DNA of 10,790 nt from Candidatus Babelota bacterium (GTDB taxonomy: Bacteria > Babelota > Babeliae > Babelales > Babelaceae), in contig PRDV01000018.1 in NCBI GenBank assembly GCA_003174035.1, positions 1-10,790 of the forward strand, written 5' to 3'. Both the position numbers and the translations under genes were made by a program. The stretch's first letter is position 1, and the number at the start of each line of letters is the position of its first letter. The notes under the pieces were generated by a model. That model made no database searches. It saw only the letters and a list, made by a program, of their open reading frames with translations, and was not told the DNA's origin. Below, one piece after another: positions 1-8,043 of this stretch.

Positions 1-1217
1 GAGAAGCTCTAGAGCAGAAACCGGTTGAAGAAAATTCTTTATACCGGTTTTTACGGTTGTGGGCTAGCAGTAATCGAAAGCCATTGGTGCTTTTCTTTGA
101 CGAAATAGATGGGCTCGTTGAAAAGTCACTAATCTTTTTTTTGAAACAGTTAAGAACAGGGTACCCCGCTCGACCAGGCTCATTCCCTCAAACTGTATGC
201 TTAATTGGGGTGAGAAATTTACGCGACTATAAAATGCAAAGTGCTGATGAAATGGAAAAGAATGTTCTACTCAGCCCATTCAATATAGTTGCCGAATCGT
301 TGATAATTACAAACTTTACCCGAGAGCAAATTCAGCAACTTTATGAGCAACATACGCAAGCAACGGGACAGAAGTTTACTGATGAAGCGATTGATTATGC
401 ATACTATGTTACACAAGGACAGCCATGGCTCGTGAATGCACTCGCGTACCAGGCATGTTTTAGAGATGTAACAGATCGTTCAATCGAAATTGGCAAGGAG
501 ATTTTTGAAAAAGCAAAAGAACAGCTGATTTTTCGGCAAGATACCCATATTGATGCTCTGATTGAACGGCTACACGATCCTCGTGTACGAGGTGTCATTG
601 ATGCTATTCTTAGTGGTTCTGAGCCAGCGTCATTTGATCCTGATGATATTCAGTATGTTCGAGATTTAGGGTTAATTAGTCCGGATAGCTGGGAAATTGC
701 AAATCCAATCTATCAGCAAGTAATCCCACGTGCCTTAACCAATGTTATGCAAGGATTAATCCGAGAACATAGCGTTTCCTACGTTGATAGCAACGGGAAA
801 CTTCTCGTGACTAAACTTATGGAATCATTTACGCAATTTTTCAGGGAGCATTCTGCTTCATTTAGTGCAAAAGTTGCTTATACGGAATCTTTTCCTCACT
901 TGTTGCTTATGGCTTTTTTGCAAAAAGTGGTGAATGGAGGAGGGCGCATTCATCGAGAGTATGCGGTGGGTCGCAAGAGACTTGATTTATTTCTGCTTTG
1001 GAAAGAGCAAAGAATTGTTATAGAATTGAAAATCAAATATGGAGAAGATACTCTTTCAAAAGGACTCGAACAAACTGCTGAATACATGGATTGTGCTGGT
1101 GGGGATGAAGGACATTTGCTCATTTTTGATCGTACTACTGGTAAATCTTGGGATGAGAAAATTTCCAATGAACTGGTTACCTATCATACAAAGAAGATTC
1201 ATGTCTGGACTATGTGA
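1..1217 (+). CDS. AAA-like ATPase with C-terminal PD-(D/E)XK nuclease domain (5' end outside window)
   Basis: The reading frame is open from position 3 with no stop, so the gene begins left of the window; the TTG at 57 is an internal codon rather than a convincing start. Numbering from that TTG, a Walker B motif (hydrophobic strand then DEID) lies at residues 10-18, followed by the GVRNLRDY and SPFNI motifs typical of one group of bacterial AAA-like ATPases, and the TQGQPWLVNALA block near 124. The Walker A loop must lie upstream of position 1. At the C terminus a PD-(D/E)XK nuclease core is visible: D310, then E323-x-K325 in IELKI, and Q339 with Y343 after it. Members of this ATPase-nuclease class are widespread and often mobile; their cellular role is not established, and defence or DNA transactions are only possibilities. 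The gene converges on the ankyrin gene at 1295, with no clear terminator hairpin in the 77-nt gap. Confidence 0.85.
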   Translation, partial: EALEQKPVEENSLYRFLRLWASSNRKPLVLFFDEIDGLVEKSLIFFLKQLRTGYPARPGSFPQTVCLIGVRNLRDYKMQSADEMEKNVLLSPFNIVAESLIITNFTREQIQQLYEQHTQATGQKFTDEAIDYAYYVTQGQPWLVNALAYQACFRDVTDRSIEIGKEIFEKAKEQLIFRQDTHIDALIERLHDPRVRGVIDAILSGSEPASFDPDDIQYVRDLGLISPDSWEIANPIYQQVIPRALTNVMQGLIREHSVSYVDSNGKLLVTKLMESFTQFFREHSASFSAKVAYTESFPHLLLMAFLQKVVNGGGRIHREYAVGRKRLDLFLLWKEQRIVIELKIKYGEDTLSKGLEQTAEYMDCAGGDEGHLLIFDRTTGKSWDEKISNELVTYHTKKIHVWTM

Positions 1218-1237
1218 AAGATCGATAGGAGAAGACC

Positions 1238-1324
1238 ATGGATCACCAAAGAGCCTGTTTTGCTCATTGTCTTCAACGCATAACTCAGCGATTCTTATTC
1301 TGGCAATTTTGCCCCAGCTGCTAG
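1238..1324 (+). CDS. Possible 28-aa Cys-containing ORF or vestige of a downstream gene
   Basis: Twenty nucleotides after the ATPase stop, an AGGAG at 1227-1231 sits six bases before an ATG at 1238, an almost ideal ribosome binding site. The ORF runs 28 codons to TAG at 1322-1324. The peptide starts MDHQRACFAHC and ends FCPSC, giving cysteines at 7, 11, 25 and 28 (C-x3-C and C-x2-C, a spacing seen in small metal-binding sites). Its last 30 nt overlap the 3' end of the convergent ankyrin gene. It may be a real small protein cotranslated with the ATPase, the 5' stub of a gene lost by rearrangement, or chance. No family is recognised. Confidence 0.22.
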   Translation: MDHQRACFAHCLQRITQRFLFWQFCPSC

Positions 1325-3226
1325 CAGATCGATGTAGATTTCACGACGGTTGTTAGTTGATGCTGCAATACTAAGGGCGTTTTGGCCATGATAAGTAGCA
1401 TTTACCTTAATACCATCTGCTGCAAGTAGTAATCGTACTATTTCTTGGTTGCCCAGTTTTACTGCCTCCATAAGTGCTGTATGAGGGAAATTAAATCGGT
1501 CGCCGGATATGTCAGAATCATGAACAAGTATATTTACATCGATAGTTGGATTAGAAAGCAACAGGCGAAGTATGCGAATGCCAGCTTTGCCCTTTCTAAG
1601 TGCGAGGAATAATGCGGGTGCATAAAAATGTTGGCCATCTTGCTTTACGGGCTGGCGCCGTATATTGACATCAATGCCTTTTACTGCTAACAATGCTTCT
1701 ACTAACCCTACATCTAACTGATCAATAGCTGCCATAAGTGCGGTATTCCCAACCTGGTCTCGAATATTAGCGTCAAGGTTTTTGAAACCGAAAAGTAAAC
1801 TGAGCATCTCATTCTTGCATGGCTTTCCCTGTTTGAACCCAGGAGAAATGGGTTTAAGGCCGTTCTGGAAGTCTTCATCAGGGAAGTACATTTTATCAGG
1901 GTTGTAGTTATAAACTACTTCTATAAGTGCCGTACTTCCGCAGCGGATTTGAGCATTTACGTTAATAGTTGGTATTTGACAAAGTATGTCCATACTGTCA
2001 AGTCGCCTATAGCGTGCTGCGGCAATTAATGCGCCATCGGTATCAATGTCTGGATGGTCTAATAATGCCAAAATTATACCTAAGTTATCATTCAGTATGG
2101 CCGCCATAAGAGGTGTCCAGCCGTCTCTATCACGTGCATTAACGTTAATGCCAGGCGTTCCCAATAAAATCTGTACAAGCTCTTTATCATTTGATAAAGC
2201 AGCATATATAAGGGCCGTGCGCCCATCAACATCGGCGCTATTTACGAGAATTTCAGGACGGCCTAAGAGCAATTGTACGCATTTTCTTAAACCTAGTGGA
2301 TTTTCGGATTGCCCTACGCAGGCACTTTGGCAGGCCATCATGAGTGGTGTAACGTAATACCCATCAGTTTTCCTATTAATGTTAATAGCGTCAATGGTAA
2401 GCAATTTGGCTAGCGCACTGTCGCAGCCATACTTACAGGCCCGGAAAAGCATATCAAGTTTGTAACCGCCATTCAAATGCACGGTGTTTTTCGTGCAAAA
2501 TGGTGCTCGCTTATGTATAAGCTGCGCAACCATGCGATAATGCCCGTGCCTTTCGGCTAAATCTAAGAAACTAGGGGCTTTTTCATCATCTAGTATGTCT
2601 TCACCCTTGATGTAATTCATCAAAATTTTTCCGATTGCGGGGAATGTGTCGGCATGAAGCGGATCTGCAGACCACATGGACGTGAATCCCCTCACCCCTA
2701 AAGCAATTTCTTGCGTCTTTTTTTTAACGAGTGCCTGATAATATAGTTTTTTTCTCTCCCTCATGCGTTCATCGGCTATGGAAAAATTTTCTGGCAGAAG
2801 ATGTAAGCTAAAGGCTAAGTCTTTTTTAAGAGCGGTGGGATAATGGGATAATTTTGTTTGCTCTATGGCATAAAATGCATACAGTCTTAGTATCTCAAAA
2901 TTATAGCGTAATTCAGGATAGGCTATTTCTGAAAGTTGGGAAATATCTTTCAAAGCATTCATTACATACTTCTTGATTACTTTGCTCGTCCATAACGAGT
3001 TATACAGACGAAGATAATCAATCAGTTTTTTAGCTTCAACCAAAGAATCCCGCACAAATTGCTTAACAACGACCTCTTGTAATTCATGAGGCATATCAAC
3101 AAATAATTCAAATGAATTGTTTGATCCGAGATTAGGCGATAGTTCACTTGCTAGTTGTTTTTCTGATGCTCGTGTGAATGTTATTCCCAGCATTAGTAGG
3201 GCAGCGGTGGTTATTTTCCATTGCAC
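1295..3226 (-). CDS. Exported ankyrin-repeat protein with N-terminal F-box-like motif (paralogue 1)
   Basis: This 643-aa protein starts at GTG, supported by GAGG seven bases upstream and by alignment with the ATG start of its neighbour. Residues 1-20 form a Sec signal peptide (K4, hydrophobic core, cleavage likely after TRA20 before SEK). Residues 39-58 contain a MPHELQEVVVKQF segment resembling the start of an F-box. A helical region (about 60-240) includes RYNFEILRL. About ten ankyrin repeats span roughly 255-640, recognisable by TALM/TPLM helices and (I/G)xVN turns, several with inserted loops (300-316, 441-473, 524-534, 567-580). Ankyrin repeats bind proteins, so a role on host proteins after export is inferred, not shown. 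It is a tandem paralogue of the gene 50 nt upstream, with which it is probably cotranscribed. Unlike that protein it lacks an acidic C-terminal tail. Confidence 0.9.
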   Translation of the reverse strand: MQWKITTAALLMLGITFTRASEKQLASELSPNLGSNNSFELFVDMPHELQEVVVKQFVRDSLVEAKKLIDYLRLYNSLWTSKVIKKYVMNALKDISQLSEIAYPELRYNFEILRLYAFYAIEQTKLSHYPTALKKDLAFSLHLLPENFSIADERMRERKKLYYQALVKKKTQEIALGVRGFTSMWSADPLHADTFPAIGKILMNYIKGEDILDDEKAPSFLDLAERHGHYRMVAQLIHKRAPFCTKNTVHLNGGYKLDMLFRACKYGCDSALAKLLTIDAININRKTDGYYVTPLMMACQSACVGQSENPLGLRKCVQLLLGRPEILVNSADVDGRTALIYAALSNDKELVQILLGTPGINVNARDRDGWTPLMAAILNDNLGIILALLDHPDIDTDGALIAAARYRRLDSMDILCQIPTINVNAQIRCGSTALIEVVYNYNPDKMYFPDEDFQNGLKPISPGFKQGKPCKNEMLSLLFGFKNLDANIRDQVGNTALMAAIDQLDVGLVEALLAVKGIDVNIRRQPVKQDGQHFYAPALFLALRKGKAGIRILRLLLSNPTIDVNILVHDSDISGDRFNFPHTALMEAVKLGNQEIVRLLLAADGIKVNATYHGQNALSIAASTNNRREIYIDLLAAGAKLPE

Positions 3227-3233
3227 AGGTAGA

Positions 3234-3237
3234 CCTC
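3234..3237 (-). promoter_or_regulatory. Ribosome binding site deciding the GTG start
   Basis: On the minus strand GAGG lies seven bases before the GTG at 3226. This supports a non-ATG start that preserves the signal peptide and matches the N terminus of the upstream paralogue (MQWK against MKWK). Confidence 0.6.
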
Positions 3238-3276
3238 GAGTAGTTTACTAGTTTAAAATAGCACTATCTTTTTCAG

Positions 3277-5169
3277 TTATTGATCATCACCTTCTTCATC
3301 CTGTGCAGCCTCTTCTTGGGGCATAGTTGCGCCCGCTGCAATCAGAAGAGCAATAATTGCATGATGACCTTTTGCCTTTGCAATGCTGAGAGCATTCTGG
3401 CCATCGCGAGAGATATTTACATCGATTTCACGGCTTGCAAGTAGTAATCTGACAATGCCTATATTACCCCCATCTACAGCCATCATAAGTGCTGTTTGGG
3501 GAGTCTCGTAATCTGGACCTTCAACAAAGAGGTTAACGTCAATGTCGCGAGCAGTAAGCAGTATTTCTACGATGCGATCTTGTTCTTCGCGTACCGCTAC
3601 ATGTAATGCAGTATGTCCACCTGGGCCCCATTGGTGTTCTTGTATATTTACGTCGACTTCTTGTTCTAAAATTAACTTCACTAATTCCTCGTCACCGCTC
3701 CTGACTGCTGACATAAGTGCGGTGCTTCCCTCAAAGTCCTGAAGATTGAAATCAATGTTTTTGCACGTTAAAAGAAGCTGAACCATTTCACGTGCGTGAG
3801 AGCGCTCTTCAAACCATTCAGGAGCAAATTGTCTTAGCACGTATTCTCGACCATTTTCTAAACCATCATCATGATGGAGGGCCTCCATAAGGGCTGTTTT
3901 ATCATGAGTTATTTGAGCGTTTACTTTTATCGTGGGTATTTTACAAAGCTTCCTCATAATCTCTAGGCGGCCGAACCGCGTAGCAGCAAAAAGCGCGCCA
4001 TCACTGTCAATGCCTTCACGACTCAATAATAATTCGATTATAGCCTCATGGTTATTTTGTATAGCGCCCATAAGAGCTGTCCAACCAACACAATCTTTCG
4101 TATTTACCTCAATTCTGGGGTCATCTAAAAGAATTTGTACAAGCTCTACATCACCCGACATAGCTGCCCACATAAGTGGTGTAATGTCAGCGTTGGATTC
4201 TGGCGCATTTAGTTTAATTTCAGCACGAGATAAAAGTAACTTTACACAGTTTCTAATACCTCTGGGGTTACCTGATTTCATATGACAAGCCCCTTGGCAT
4301 GCTGCGATAAGCGGTGTATCACCACTATCTGCTGCTTTATTAACATCTATGGCTTTGAGGGAAAGTAATTTTTCTACCGCAGTTTCACAGCCGTATTCAC
4401 AAGCAGAGAATAGTAAGGTAACATTATTGCTGTCACCCTCATTTATATCCATTGTGTCACTATGAGCTGCATAAAACGCTGCACATCTATGTATGAGTTG
4501 GGTAAGCATCAAGTAGTGGCCGGCATCTTCAGCACGCTTAAGCAAAGCAAAGCGTACTTTGGCATCAGCGATTTTTGCATCATCGGTCAAGATATACGTA
4601 GTGAGGATTGCCCCTATTTTACGAATATCCGGCTTTTCAGCTCTTAACTTTTTAATCGCTTGATAATGCAGCTTCTTTTTTTTCCGGATTTCTACATTAT
4701 CTGCAGAATATACCAATGGCATAAGATGTAAGGTGCAGGATAGTTCCGTGCATTGTTCTGAGTTCATAGATGTTGTCGCTGCTGTGTAAAACGCATGTAA
4801 TCTAAGTATTTCAAAGTTATAACGCAATTCAGGGTGCGCTACTTCTGATAGTCTTGAAATTTCCCGCAATGCTCTTAAAGCATATTCTTGGAATGTATGA
4901 TTTGTCCACAATGCAGAATAAAGGAATGCGTAATCTTTTATTGATTTGCAGTTACCTAAGGAGTCGTAGATAAATTTCTTAACGATATCTTCTTGAAGCT
5001 CATGTAAAAGAGTTGGAAATAGGTGAAAAATCGGTTTTTTTTCAGGATCTTGTAGAACCGTTGCATCTGGTTCTTTTTGTTGAATTTTGATTTGTGGTTT
5101 TTCTGAAGCTTGTGTAACTGATGCGGTGCTCAAAATCAATAAGGCGAGCGAGCCTGCTTTCCATTTCAT
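3277..5169 (-). CDS. Exported ankyrin-repeat protein with N-terminal F-box-like motif (paralogue 2)
   Basis: This 630-aa protein starts at ATG with AAAGGA eight bases upstream. Residues 1-21 are a Sec signal peptide (K2, K4, hydrophobic core, cleavage likely after TQA21 before SEK). A charged linker leads to an F-box-like LLHELQEDIVKKF at about 54-66, then a helical region containing RYNFEILRLHAFY (116-128), almost identical to paralogue 1. Ten ankyrin repeats follow from about 247 to 613, with an insert at 431-459. The tail is strongly acidic (QEEAAQDEEGDDQ). The pair shares architecture, repeat order and insert positions, so it arose by whole-gene duplication rather than by repeat shuffling. 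The gene has its own promoter at 5292-5319 and probably heads a two-gene operon. A host-directed protein-binding role, possibly as a ubiquitin-ligase adaptor if the F-box resemblance is real, is inference. Confidence 0.92.
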   Translation of the reverse strand: MKWKAGSLALLILSTASVTQASEKPQIKIQQKEPDATVLQDPEKKPIFHLFPTLLHELQEDIVKKFIYDSLGNCKSIKDYAFLYSALWTNHTFQEYALRALREISRLSEVAHPELRYNFEILRLHAFYTAATTSMNSEQCTELSCTLHLMPLVYSADNVEIRKKKKLHYQAIKKLRAEKPDIRKIGAILTTYILTDDAKIADAKVRFALLKRAEDAGHYLMLTQLIHRCAAFYAAHSDTMDINEGDSNNVTLLFSACEYGCETAVEKLLSLKAIDVNKAADSGDTPLIAACQGACHMKSGNPRGIRNCVKLLLSRAEIKLNAPESNADITPLMWAAMSGDVELVQILLDDPRIEVNTKDCVGWTALMGAIQNNHEAIIELLLSREGIDSDGALFAATRFGRLEIMRKLCKIPTIKVNAQITHDKTALMEALHHDDGLENGREYVLRQFAPEWFEERSHAREMVQLLLTCKNIDFNLQDFEGSTALMSAVRSGDEELVKLILEQEVDVNIQEHQWGPGGHTALHVAVREEQDRIVEILLTARDIDVNLFVEGPDYETPQTALMMAVDGGNIGIVRLLLASREIDVNISRDGQNALSIAKAKGHHAIIALLIAAGATMPQEEAAQDEEGDDQ

Positions 5170-5177
5170 AGTATATA

Positions 5178-5183
5178 TCCTTT
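5178..5183 (-). promoter_or_regulatory. Ribosome binding site of ankyrin paralogue 2
   Basis: AAAGGA on the minus strand lies eight bases before the ATG at 5169. The same hexamer precedes the intact MYND gene, suggesting strong initiation at both. Confidence 0.6.
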
Positions 5184-5291
5184 ACTCTGGTTATTTTTAC
5201 TACTTATTACTTTTATCTAAGAAGCACGAGGAAAATATTCTCCAGTAGTGTGCTCCGGAATTACTCAGCGAATCATGAGTTCACTTTATTT

Positions 5292-5319
5292 AGGATAGCA
5301 TTTTAATTATATTTGTCAA
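5292..5319 (-). promoter_or_regulatory. Sigma70-type promoter with extended -10 for the ankyrin pair
   Basis: Reading the minus strand, a perfect TTGACA (-35, 5319-5314) is followed by a 16-nt spacer and TATCCT (-10, 5297-5292), preceded by TGC to give an extended -10 (TGCTATCCT). Transcription would start near 5285, leaving a leader of about 115 nt before the ATG at 5169. A 6-bp inverted repeat, AGCATT at 5297-5302 and AATGCT at 5327-5332, brackets the -35 element and could be an operator. The site lies entirely between clpB and the ankyrin gene, so the pair need not depend on clpB transcription. Confidence 0.65.
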
Positions 5320-5340
5320 CTGGCTGAATGCTCTTAATTC

Positions 5341-7902
5341 TTACAAGATAACAATAGCATCATTTTTTACCCCCAAAGAGATGTTTTTAGCGTCTGGATG
5401 CTTTAATAAATACTGTGAAATAGGCACTGTTATATACTGCTGAATCGCTCTTTTTAGTGGTCGAGCGCCAAACTCCTTTTCATAGCCAAGTGTAGCGATT
5501 TTATCAAGTACCTCTTGGGGGACTGATAACTCGACGGATCGTTCTTTAAGTCGCTTAGTGAGCTCACGAAGCTGCAATTGTGCAATGCGCACGACATCTT
5601 CATGGGTAAGCATTCTAAAGTAAACGATCGCATCAATTCGATTTAAGAATTCAGGCCTAAAATGCTTATGTAGGAGTTTCTCAATCTCAGCTTTCACACT
5701 ATCAGTGAGCTCGTGCGCGTCAAGAATGATGTGAGACCCTATATTTGAGGTCATAATAAGTATGCAATTCTTGAATGATACTGTTCTTCCTTGCCCATCG
5801 GTGAGATGACCTTCATCAAGGATTTGCAGGAAAATATTGAATACATCAGGATGCGCTTTTTCTATTTCATCAAACAGCACCACGCTATACGGATTTCTGC
5901 GTACCGCTTCAGTAAGTTGGCCACCTTCTTCATAGCCAACGTAACCTGGAGGAGCACCAATAAGTCGTGCAATAGAATGTTTTTCCATGTATTCTGACAT
6001 ATCAATGCGGATGATTTTTTTCGGATCATTAAAGAGAAAGTCAGCAAGAGTCTTTGCAACCTCTGTTTTACCAACGCCTGTAGGCCCAAGAAAGAGAAAT
6101 GAGCCGATAGGCTTATTAGGATCGGTTAATCCTGTACGATGGAGCTGAACGGCGTGGCTGATAGCGTCCAATGCTTCCTCCTGGCCAATTACTCTTTTTT
6201 TGAGAAGTTCAGGCATATGCAGGAGTTTTTCCATCTCGCTGGTTTGTAATTTTTCAACCGGAATGCCCGTCCAGCGGGAAAGAACTTTGGCAACATCCGT
6301 CTCATCCACTTCTTCTTTAAGAAAGTGTGTTTTAAGTCCTTTGAGTTTTTCCTGCTCTTTTTCAAGCTCCTTTTGAAGCTGTGCGACTTTGCCATATTTG
6401 ATTTCTGAAGCTCGCGCAAAATCGCCTTCCCGCTCTGCTTGAATGAACTGTTGTTGCGAGGTCTCTAGCTGTTCCTTAAGTTTATTGATTGCATCAAGTG
6501 GGGCTTTTTCCGCTTTCCATTGATTAAGCAATGTTTGAAACTTTTCTTTGAGCGCAGCCAATTCTGATTCCAATTCAGAGAGCCGTTTTTTGCTCATATC
6601 ATTATCGGTTTCCTTGCTGAGCGCTACTTTTTCAATTTCAAGTTGGCGAATCTTTCGTTCAAGTTGATCAAGTTCTGCAGGCTGGGAGTCGATTGCCATT
6701 TTAACCATTGCTGCTGCTTCATCAATTAAATCGATAGCTTTATCCGGCAAAAATCTATCGGGAATATATTTTGATGAAAGCAGTACTGCATTAACGAGGG
6801 CTTGATCCTTTATATGAATGCCATGATGTAGTTCATATTTCTCTTTAAGTCCCCGTAATATGGAAAGTGCATCTTCAACTGACGGCTCTTCCACAAGCAC
6901 TTTTTGAAATCTGCGTTCGAGCGCGGCATCTTTCTCTATATACTTTTTATACTCTTTTACCGTTGTGGCCCCAATGCAATGGAGTGTGCCCCGGGCAAGG
7001 GCGGGTTTTAACAAGTTAGAAGCATCCATACCCCCGCCTGTTGCACCTGCGCCAACGAGCATATGGAGCTCATCAATAAACAGGATGATTGTTTCGGAAC
7101 TTTCTTCAATTTCTTTCAGTACTCCCTTAAGCCGCTCCTCAAATTCACCTTGATATTTTGCTCCAGCAATAAGAAGCCCGAGGTCCAGTGCGTAAATAGT
7201 ATTACTTTTTAGACTCTCAGGTACATCGTTATTTACTATTCGTTGCGCGATGCCCTCAACAATAGCAGTTTTTCCGACCCCTGGCTCTCCAATTAATACC
7301 GGATTATTTTTGGTTCTACGAGACAGAATTTGAATAACTCGCCGTATTTCCTCATGGCGGCCGATGACAGGGTCAAGCTTTCCGTGCCGCGCCTGGTCAG
7401 TAATATTTTGGCAATATTTTTCGAGCATTTGATACTGCTTTTCAGCATTTTTTTCTTTCACGGGTTTTCCTTTACGGATAGTATGCATATGACTGAGAAT
7501 AGTAGTGCGATTTACACCTGAGCGTTTAAAAAAAGTAGTGATTGAGGCTGGAAGATAGGAAGTTGTGCACCACTGCAAGAACAGATGCTCAAGGCTTATG
7601 TATGTATCGCCTAGTTGTTCTGCCTCTTTTTGGCAGTCCTTAAGAAAATCCTCAAGCTGGTAATCACTACTCAACTGGCCACCTTCGACAGAAGGTAATT
7701 TTGAGAGTTCAGTCTCGACCAAAGAATGAAGCTCAGGGACATGTATGCCGAGTACTTTGAAAAATGAAACATAAAATTCGTTATCAAGACCAACTGCCAG
7801 CAAATGCAAAGGCTGGAGGGTTGGATTTTTATTTTCTTGCGCAAGCGCAATGCTTTTGTTAATGAGTTCTTGTACTGAGGTAGTAAATAGTTCTGGGTTC
7901 AT
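5341..7902 (-). CDS. clpB: ATP-dependent disaggregase ClpB (Hsp104 family)
   Basis: ClpB is a hexameric cytosolic AAA+ chaperone that threads aggregated proteins through its pore, working with DnaK. The 853-aa length matches the usual size of about 860. Seen in order: a Clp N-domain (1-145); NBD1 with Walker A GEPGVGKT (205-212), pore loop GAKYQGEF (Y250), Walker B ILFIDE (273-278) and arginine fingers R330/R331; a long coiled-coil middle domain (about 405-525), which distinguishes ClpB from ClpA and ClpC; NBD2 with Walker A GPTGVGKT (606-613), pore loop GYVGY (653-657), Walker B VVLFDE (674-679), sensor 1 N720, arginine finger R755 and sensor 2 GARPLKR (812-818). No IGF/L-type loop for ClpP binding was noticed. 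All catalytic residues are intact. The start MNPELFT is typical, although only a weak Shine-Dalgarno is visible. Neighbours on both sides are exported accessory proteins, so the location is not functionally informative. Confidence 0.97.
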   Translation of the reverse strand: MNPELFTTSVQELINKSIALAQENKNPTLQPLHLLAVGLDNEFYVSFFKVLGIHVPELHSLVETELSKLPSVEGGQLSSDYQLEDFLKDCQKEAEQLGDTYISLEHLFLQWCTTSYLPASITTFFKRSGVNRTTILSHMHTIRKGKPVKEKNAEKQYQMLEKYCQNITDQARHGKLDPVIGRHEEIRRVIQILSRRTKNNPVLIGEPGVGKTAIVEGIAQRIVNNDVPESLKSNTIYALDLGLLIAGAKYQGEFEERLKGVLKEIEESSETIILFIDELHMLVGAGATGGGMDASNLLKPALARGTLHCIGATTVKEYKKYIEKDAALERRFQKVLVEEPSVEDALSILRGLKEKYELHHGIHIKDQALVNAVLLSSKYIPDRFLPDKAIDLIDEAAAMVKMAIDSQPAELDQLERKIRQLEIEKVALSKETDNDMSKKRLSELESELAALKEKFQTLLNQWKAEKAPLDAINKLKEQLETSQQQFIQAEREGDFARASEIKYGKVAQLQKELEKEQEKLKGLKTHFLKEEVDETDVAKVLSRWTGIPVEKLQTSEMEKLLHMPELLKKRVIGQEEALDAISHAVQLHRTGLTDPNKPIGSFLFLGPTGVGKTEVAKTLADFLFNDPKKIIRIDMSEYMEKHSIARLIGAPPGYVGYEEGGQLTEAVRRNPYSVVLFDEIEKAHPDVFNIFLQILDEGHLTDGQGRTVSFKNCILIMTSNIGSHIILDAHELTDSVKAEIEKLLHKHFRPEFLNRIDAIVYFRMLTHEDVVRIAQLQLRELTKRLKERSVELSVPQEVLDKIATLGYEKEFGARPLKRAIQQYITVPISQYLLKHPDAKNISLGVKNDAIVIL

Positions 7903-7942
7903 GAGCTTTGGTATTTGTATAAGGGCTTACACTATGCGTTAC

Positions 7943-7972
7943 AGTATACCAGAAATCATAAACTCTTGTGAA
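7943..7972 (-). promoter_or_regulatory. Probable sigma70-type promoter of clpB
   Basis: On the minus strand TTCACA (-35, 7972-7967) is followed by an 18-nt spacer and TATACT (-10, 7948-7943), with TGG before the -10 giving an extended -10. The predicted start is about 33 nt before the clpB ATG. No CIRCE inverted repeat (TTAGCACTC-N9-GAGTGCTAA) and no sigma32-like CCCCAT -10 were seen in the 171-nt gap, so heat-shock control is not evident from sequence. Confidence 0.5.
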
Positions 7973-8019
7973 ACATATGAAGTTAGGAAATGTAGAACAT
8001 CTAAAATCGATTAACAATA

Positions 8020-8043
8020 CCAGAAGAGGAAAGACCCTTCTGG
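8020..8043 (-). terminator. Hairpin downstream of the small membrane-protein gene, possible terminator
   Basis: CCAGAAG (8020-8026) and CTTCTGG (8037-8043) form a perfect 7-bp stem with a 10-nt loop, about 30 nt after the stop of the gene ending at 8074. The following minus-strand bases (TATTGTTAATCGATTTT) are T-rich but lack a contiguous U run, so intrinsic termination is uncertain. The hairpin could also just stabilise the 3' end. Confidence 0.35.

Noticed and set aside
1253..1272. GAGC/GCTC hairpin in the convergent junction, as a bidirectional terminator
   Set aside because: Only four base pairs and no U tract on either side.
1039..1356. 105-aa plus-strand ORF overlapping the end of the ATPase gene
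   Set aside because: It is out of frame with the well-supported nuclease domain, shows no domain or ribosome binding site, and runs into the convergent ankyrin gene.
2046..2357. 103-aa ORF antisense to ankyrin paralogue 1
   Set aside because: It is opposite ankyrin-repeat codons and mirrors their periodicity; a similar antisense ORF occurs at 3932-4285 in the paralogue, as expected of a coding shadow.
3241..3255. TAGTTTA-C-TAGTTTA direct repeat between the ankyrin genes
   Set aside because: Two seven-base AT-rich units in a short spacer are not beyond chance and no third copy is seen.
1470..4180. Recurring plus-strand CATAAGTGC-type 10-mers, as a DNA repeat or regulatory element
   Set aside because: They are the reverse complement of codons for the TALM/TPLM helix of each ankyrin repeat, so protein constraint explains them.
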